Source: Sphingomonas abaci
GTDB taxonomy: Bacteria > Pseudomonadota > Alphaproteobacteria > Sphingomonadales > Sphingomonadaceae
Length of the DNA stretch: 64,000 nt
Direction of reading: 5' to 3'
NCBI RefSeq assembly: GCF_014199625.1
Contig: NZ_JACHNY010000005.1
Coordinates: forward strand, 126,066 to 190,065
The translations under genes were made by a program, and so were the position numbers. Numbering within the stretch: the first letter of the stretch is position 1; every line of letters begins with the position of its first letter. This document shows, piece after piece, positions 59,704 through 64,000 of the stretch. Below the pieces are notes generated by a model. It was not told the origin of the DNA. It saw only the letters and a list, made by a program, of their open reading frames with translations, and did not search any database.

Positions 59704-61263
59704 ATGCCCATCGACCTTCAGGACCTGTCCCGGCGTCTGTTCAAGACCGCTGAGCAGCTCTGGACCAACACCGCGCTGCGACCGGATCAATACGCCCAGC
59801 CGGTACTGGCCCTCATCGCCCTGCGCCAGATGGAGGCGAAGTTTGATCTGGTCGATGCCGAGCTTGGGAAGACCTTCTCCGGTCGCCTCAAGCCCACGCC
59901 AGCCGACTATCAGGGCCGAGGGGCCATCTTCCTTCCGGCCAATGCGCGATTCTCGTACCTCCTAGGACGTCCGGAGACCGAGAACCTCGCCGAGGCGCTC
60001 AATGAGGCAATGAAGGGCATCACCGAGCACAACCCCGACCTGGCGGGGGTGCTGCCGCAGGGCTACGGCTCGCTTCCGAATAGTGTCCTGCGTGAGCTGA
60101 TGCGCCTCCTGGCGCCGCTGCGGGTCGCTGGCGACGCCTATGGCCTGATCTTCGAGTACTTCATGGGCCAGTTCGCCTCGGCTTTCATGCAGAAGGGCGG
60201 AGAGTATTTCACGCCCTCGTCCATCGTGAAGCTGATCGTCGAGGTGATCGAGCCTTACCACGGCAAGATCTTCGATCCGGCCTGCGGATCAGGCGGCATG
60301 TTCGTCCACTCGGCCGACTTTGTTCGGCGTCATCACAAGAACCCCAGCCGCGAGATCAGCGTCTACGGCAGCGAAAAGATGGCCGACACGCAGAAGCTGT
60401 GCCGCCTGAACCTCGCGGTCCACGGCCTGTCGGGCGACATCCGCGAGGCAAACAGCTACTACGACGACCCGCACGGCATGGTCGGCAAATTTGACTTCGT
60501 CATGGCCAACCCGCCGTTCAACCAGTCCGAGGTCGACCGCGACCGGCTGGTCAACGACACCGGCAAGCTCGACGCGCGCTTCTCGCTGGGGGTGCCGACC
60601 ACCAACAACGCCAATTACCTGTGGATCGGGCTGTTCAGCGCTGCTCTCAACGAGCAGGGTCGCGCAGGCTTCGTCATGGCCAACAGCGCCAGCGACGCAG
60701 GCGGCTCCGAACGTGAGATGCGCCGCAAGCTGATCGAGAGCGGCGCGGTAGACGTCATCGTCTCAACCTCGCCCAACATGTTCTTCACGGTCACCCTGCC
60801 GGTTACCCTGTGGTTCCTCGACAAGGCGAAAGCTAAGAGCCCTCGCGGCGACCAAGTGCTCTTCATCGACGCCCGCCACATCTTCCGCCAGGTAACCCGC
60901 GCCCATCGCGACTTCACGCCCAGCCAGGTCGAGTTCATCGGCAATGTCGTTCGCATGTGGCGCGGCGAGGAGGAAGAGCTGGAAGCAGGCAGTGGTCCGA
61001 AGATGACCGAGGTGTTCGGCGATGATGGCTATCGGGACATCCCCGGCCTCTGCAAGGTCGCCAGCCGTGCCGAGATCGCCGCGCAGGGCTGGAGCCTCAA
61101 CCCCGGCCGATACGTCGGAGTAGCACCGGGCGAGCAGCCGGACGACCAAGACTTCCGAGAGCGGCTGGAGACGCTGCAAGAAGAGCTGGAGGGGCTGAAC
61201 GCCGAGGCCGAGCGGCTGCACGTGATAATTGCTCAGAACGTGGCGGGGGTGCTCGCGGCGTGA
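59704..61263 (+). CDS. hsdM: Type I restriction-modification system DNA methyltransferase subunit
   Basis: A 519-residue adenine methyltransferase subunit. An N-terminal helical domain (DLSRRLFKTAEQLWTNTALR) is followed by the SAM motif FDPACGSGGMF (190-200) and the catalytic NPPF (269-272). EYFTPSSIVKLIVE (167-180) is the conserved type I block. With HsdS it methylates an adenine in a bipartite target sequence and protects the host DNA; with HsdR the complex cuts unmethylated DNA. It heads a run of four overlapping genes (GTGA with hsdS). Codon use looks less GC-biased than in the upstream genes. Confidence 0.96.
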   Translation: MPIDLQDLSRRLFKTAEQLWTNTALRPDQYAQPVLALIALRQMEAKFDLVDAELGKTFSGRLKPTPADYQGRGAIFLPANARFSYLLGRPETENLAEALNEAMKGITEHNPDLAGVLPQGYGSLPNSVLRELMRLLAPLRVAGDAYGLIFEYFMGQFASAFMQKGGEYFTPSSIVKLIVEVIEPYHGKIFDPACGSGGMFVHSADFVRRHHKNPSREISVYGSEKMADTQKLCRLNLAVHGLSGDIREANSYYDDPHGMVGKFDFVMANPPFNQSEVDRDRLVNDTGKLDARFSLGVPTTNNANYLWIGLFSAALNEQGRAGFVMANSASDAGGSEREMRRKLIESGAVDVIVSTSPNMFFTVTLPVTLWFLDKAKAKSPRGDQVLFIDARHIFRQVTRAHRDFTPSQVEFIGNVVRMWRGEEEELEAGSGPKMTEVFGDDGYRDIPGLCKVASRAEIAAQGWSLNPGRYVGVAPGEQPDDQDFRERLETLQEELEGLNAEAERLHVIIAQNVAGVLAA

Positions 61264-62585
61264 GAAAGTCAGGCCATCCCCTGATCGATGCTGCACCAAG
61301 TGGTTGGCGGCTGGCTACCGTCGATGAAGTGAAATCGAGCGAGCGACACTCGTGTGTCGCCGGGCCGTTTGGCTCCTCCATCAGTTCCAAGTTCTTCACA
61401 TCCAGCGGCGTTCCGATCATTAGAGGCTCCAACCTAACAGCCGACTTAGATCGTTTTGTCGCAGATAAGTTCGCTTTCATCAGCTATGAAACCGCTGCGA
61501 GGTTCTCGGCGCAGACCGTCCGTGCAGGAGACCTCGTGTTCACCTGTTGGGGGACCATCGGACAAGTGGGCCTGATCCCGCAGGACGGGCCATTCGATCA
61601 TTATGTCATCTCCAACAAGCAACTCAAACTGCGTGTTGACACCGACATTCTCGACCCACTCTTCGCGTTCTATTTCTTCGCGGCACCCGAGACGGTCCAG
61701 TATGTGCGGGATCGCGCTATCGGTTCGGCTGTTCCTGGCATCAACCTCGGCATCCTCAAAGCGCTACCAGTGCTGGCCCCTCCCCTGAACACGCAACGGC
61801 GCATCGCCTCTATCCTCGGGGCCTATGACGACCTGATTGAGGTGAACCGGCGGCGGGTGTCGGTGCTTGAAGAGATGGCGCGGGGGCTGTTCGAGGAGTG
61901 GTTCGTCCGCTTCCGCTTCCCCGGCCATGAGAACGTGCCAATCGTCGACACCCCCGACGGGCCGCTACCGGAGGGGTGGCGATGGGGGCGAGCTAAAGAC
62001 CTCGTCGACTTCGATCCCAAGACCAAGGTACCCAAGGATGGCGACAAGCCCTTCGTTCCCATGGGTCAACTAGACACGACCAGTTCCTTGATCGCGCCGT
62101 TCGAAGTCCGGTCGGGCAACTCTGGTGCCAAATTCCAAAACGGCGACACCTTGTTCGCCCGCATCACCCCATGTTTGGAGAACGGTAAGACCGGCATAGT
62201 ACGGGGCCTGCCCGCCCCCGAAGGACATGGCTTCGGCTCGACGGAGTTCATCGTCATGCGCGGCTCGCGGGCCGGTCCTGCATTCACTTACTGCCTGTCT
62301 AGGACGCGGAGTTTTCGCGACCATGCTCGCTCCTCCATGTCTGGAGCGAGCGGGCGCCAGCGCGCTCGAACCGAGAGCGTGGCGGCCTTCGAGCTGCCCG
62401 TGCCGCTTTCCGATGAGACGCTCGAACAGTTCGAGACCGTGGCTTGGCCGATGCTGCAACAGGTCGGAGTGTCGGGAGAAGCCAACCTGCGCCTCGCCGC
62501 CTCCCGCGACCTCCTGCTCCCCCGCCTGATTTCTGGCCAACTTTCGGTCGAGACTGCCGAACGCGAACTAGAGGCTGCCGCATGA
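61260..62585 (+). CDS. hsdS: Type I restriction-modification specificity subunit
   Basis: A 441-residue subunit that determines the DNA target. Two target-recognition domains lie at about 10-165 (GWRLATVDEVKSSERHSCVAG, GVPIIRGSNLT) and 235-395 (GWRWGRAKDLVDFDPKTKVP). Each is followed by the conserved helical spacer, the first being LNTQRRIASILGAYDDLIEVN and the second near the end (DLLLPRLISGQLSVE). The two recognition domains differ, so the target should be asymmetric and bipartite. The GTG start overlaps hsdM (GTGA). Confidence 0.93.
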   Translation: MRKSGHPLIDAAPSGWRLATVDEVKSSERHSCVAGPFGSSISSKFFTSSGVPIIRGSNLTADLDRFVADKFAFISYETAARFSAQTVRAGDLVFTCWGTIGQVGLIPQDGPFDHYVISNKQLKLRVDTDILDPLFAFYFFAAPETVQYVRDRAIGSAVPGINLGILKALPVLAPPLNTQRRIASILGAYDDLIEVNRRRVSVLEEMARGLFEEWFVRFRFPGHENVPIVDTPDGPLPEGWRWGRAKDLVDFDPKTKVPKDGDKPFVPMGQLDTTSSLIAPFEVRSGNSGAKFQNGDTLFARITPCLENGKTGIVRGLPAPEGHGFGSTEFIVMRGSRAGPAFTYCLSRTRSFRDHARSSMSGASGRQRARTESVAAFELPVPLSDETLEQFETVAWPMLQQVGVSGEANLRLAASRDLLLPRLISGQLSVETAERELEAAA

Positions 62586-63604
62586 CCCCCAAACTCGGCA
62601 AGATGCAGCGCGTCAATGTCCGTGACGCGTGGCTCAACGAAGCGCAACACTTCACGCCGTGGCTCGCGTCCGAGGTGGGTATCGAACTGCTCCAGGACGC
62701 CCTCGACGTAGACCTAGAGGTGCACGCCACCGAAAAATCCGTGGGCGGCTTCAAGGCCGACATCTTGGCCAAGCGGACCGATACGACCGACGATCACTGG
62801 GTTCTGATCGAGAACCAGCTGGAGCGCACAGATCACCGGCACCTCGGTCAGCTCTTGACCTATGCGGCGGGCCTGGATGCAGCCACCATCGTCTGGGTCG
62901 CCGAGCGCTTCGACGAACAGCACCGAGCGGCACTCGATTGGCTGAATGAAATCACCAGCGATAAGTTTGAGTTCTTCGGCTTGGAGATCGAGTTGTGGCA
63001 GATCGACGGCTCGCCTCCGGCGCCAATGTTCAACGTCGTGGCGCAGCCGAATGAGTGGTCCCGGGAGGTCAAGCAGAAGGCCGAGAGCGCCACGTCCGAC
63101 CTGAAACAGCAGCAGCAAAGGTTCTGGGCGGACCTCAAGGCGAGGCTCGATGAGAAGAAGAGCAAGATTCGCTCGCGCAAGGTTAGGCCCCAGCATTGGG
63201 CGGATTACTCGATTGGCAAGCACGGAGCTTGGCTCACCGCAACCATCAACAGCCAGAAGAAGTGGGTTTCTGCTGAATTCAATTTTCGTGGCCCTGCGGG
63301 TAAGGTCTGGTTTGACGAACTGCTCGCGAGCCGAGCGGAAGTGGATGCGGCGCTCGGCCCCGACGTGGCATGGCAGCGGCTGGAAGGGCGTCAGCAAAGC
63401 CGGATTGCCCTCTATCGGAAAAACACCGATCCGACGAACGAAGCGGAGTGGCCTATCCAGCAATCATGGCTGATCGAAAAGCTGGAACTACTCTACCAAG
63501 TGTTTGGTCCGCTTGCCGCCAAGCTGAGCGACGGAAACGGGGCGACGGGGGCAGAGTACCCCTATGTCGACAGCGCCGGTATAGAAGGGCACGAAGCGCT
63601 CTGA
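62582..63604 (+). CDS. DUF4268-family nuclease-like protein inside the type I operon
   Basis: A 340-residue protein inserted between hsdS and hsdR. The N-terminal half looks like a PD-(D/E)xK nuclease core: GGFKADILAKR, then HWVLIENQLERTDHRHLGQLL, where ExK is replaced by ENQ, and AATIVWVAERFDEQHRAALDWLN. The C-terminal half (WADYSIGKHGAWLTATINS; RIALYRKNTDP; EWPIQQSWLIEKLELL) is the DUF4268 region. Such proteins are frequent passengers of restriction and defence operons; whether this one cuts DNA is unknown. It overlaps hsdS (ATGA) and hsdR (TGATG), so it is translated with them. Confidence 0.8.
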   Translation: MTPKLGKMQRVNVRDAWLNEAQHFTPWLASEVGIELLQDALDVDLEVHATEKSVGGFKADILAKRTDTTDDHWVLIENQLERTDHRHLGQLLTYAAGLDAATIVWVAERFDEQHRAALDWLNEITSDKFEFFGLEIELWQIDGSPPAPMFNVVAQPNEWSREVKQKAESATSDLKQQQQRFWADLKARLDEKKSKIRSRKVRPQHWADYSIGKHGAWLTATINSQKKWVSAEFNFRGPAGKVWFDELLASRAEVDAALGPDVAWQRLEGRQQSRIALYRKNTDPTNEAEWPIQQSWLIEKLELLYQVFGPLAAKLSDGNGATGAEYPYVDSAGIEGHEAL

Positions 63605-64000
63605 TGGCACCGTCGCTGACCGGGATCCTTGCCTCCGAAGACGGCATCGTGGAGAAGCCGGCGCTGGCGTTGCTTGAGGAACTAGGCTGGTCGCACGTCG
63701 ATCTCCGCGACGAACTGCCGGGCGCGGATAACCCCACCGGCCGCACCAGCTTCCGTCAATCATGGCTCCCACTTCGCCTCCGAGCTGCCCTCGAACGCCT
63801 CAACCCTGCGCTGTCCGCAGAAGCCCTTCGGCTGGCCGAAGAAGCGCTCACGCAGGACCGTTCAGCAATGCTGCCGCTCCATGCCAATCGCGAGGTGCAC
63901 GGGCTGCTCGTCGAGGGCGTGCCCGTCGAGATCAGGCGTGAGGATGGGCGTTTCGAGACGGTGCTGGTCCGGGTGATCGATTGGCGCGACGTATCGGCCA
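63604..64000 (+). CDS. hsdR: Type I restriction enzyme subunit R, N-terminal part (cut by window end)
   Basis: The reading frame runs from the ATG at 63604 to the end of the window (132 codons), with no stop. It opens MAPSLTGILASEDGIVEKPA, then LLEELGWSHVDLRDELPG, and continues with VHGLLVEGVPVEIRREDG and VLVRVIDW, which match the start of HsdR proteins of the type I family. The catalytic nuclease and helicase motifs should lie beyond position 64000. It forms a TGATG junction with the DUF4268 gene, completing an M-S-(DUF4268)-R order. Confidence 0.9.
   Translation, partial: MAPSLTGILASEDGIVEKPALALLEELGWSHVDLRDELPGADNPTGRTSFRQSWLPLRLRAALERLNPALSAEALRLAEEALTQDRSAMLPLHANREVHGLLVEGVPVEIRREDGRFETVLVRVIDWRDVSA

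Overview
The window is high-GC alphaproteobacterial DNA, most probably from a Sphingomonas-type sphingomonad. The reasons are the TonB-receptor and polysaccharide-utilisation gene repertoire (TonB receptor next to a tryptophan-halogenase-like flavoprotein, GH97, GH29, GH35, paired beta-helix proteins), the ECF sigma/FecR pair, DUF6894 and DUF2076 proteins, and many GTGA/ATGA gene overlaps. No strain can be named from sequence alone.

Region 1 (1-9.8 kb) is largely housekeeping: an ECF sigma factor/FecR pair whose 3' end runs into a 14-bp tandem repeat, a PHA-granule-associated small protein with a VOC protein, lnt, metK (with a perfect inverted repeat in front), a secreted protein behind a Shine-Dalgarno-occluding hairpin, a PAP2 phosphatase, trmB, and a divergent Lrp/alanine dehydrogenase pair. 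Region 2 (9.8-17.2 kb) holds a siderophore-type TonB receptor, an M48 protease, a type B carboxylesterase and a membrane GGDEF/EAL protein.

Region 3 (17.3-46.3 kb) is a carbohydrate-utilisation region. It has a Tat-exported Gfo/Idh/MocA oxidoreductase plus cupin, an SMP-30 lactonase coupled to a ~1000-residue beta-helix/beta-propeller protein, a divergent TonB receptor, a gluconate module (gntP, FadR-type regulator, gntK), a second copy of the beta-helix/beta-propeller protein, GH97, GH29, a second TonB receptor with its halogenase-like partner, and a GH35/DUF5597 beta-galactosidase-like enzyme. A reasonable reading is that oligosaccharides are bound and imported by the TonB receptors, cut by periplasmic hydrolases, and that oxidised sugars are opened by the lactonase and imported and phosphorylated as gluconate. 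Between these lie a few envelope or stress-type small genes (32.8-37.8 kb).

Region 4 (47.36-56.59 kb) is the most interesting part. Nine genes on one strand all overlap by 1-10 bp: myo-inositol-phosphate synthase, an HD-like metalloprotein, a methyltransferase, an inositol-dehydrogenase-like Gfo/Idh/MocA enzyme, a zinc-ribbon/metallo-beta-lactamase-fold protein, a YcaO protein, a xylose-isomerase-like TIM barrel, a GT4 glycosyltransferase and a PIG-L deacetylase. The combination resembles the first steps of mycothiol synthesis (inositol phosphate, GT, deacetylase) but has YcaO and other enzymes in place of MshC/MshD. I know of no described pathway with this gene set and infer that it makes an undescribed inositol-derived, glycosylated small molecule. 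A Crp/Fnr-type regulator lies just upstream.

Region 5 (56.6-64 kb) has an SDR, a MarR regulator divergent from a branched-chain aminotransferase, tRNA-Gln(TTG), and immediately after the tRNA a type I restriction-modification operon (small ORF, hsdM, hsdS, DUF4268 nuclease-like gene, hsdR cut by the window end). This looks like an acquired defence segment next to a tRNA, although no integrase or second att copy is visible. No CRISPR array, rRNA or transposase was seen.
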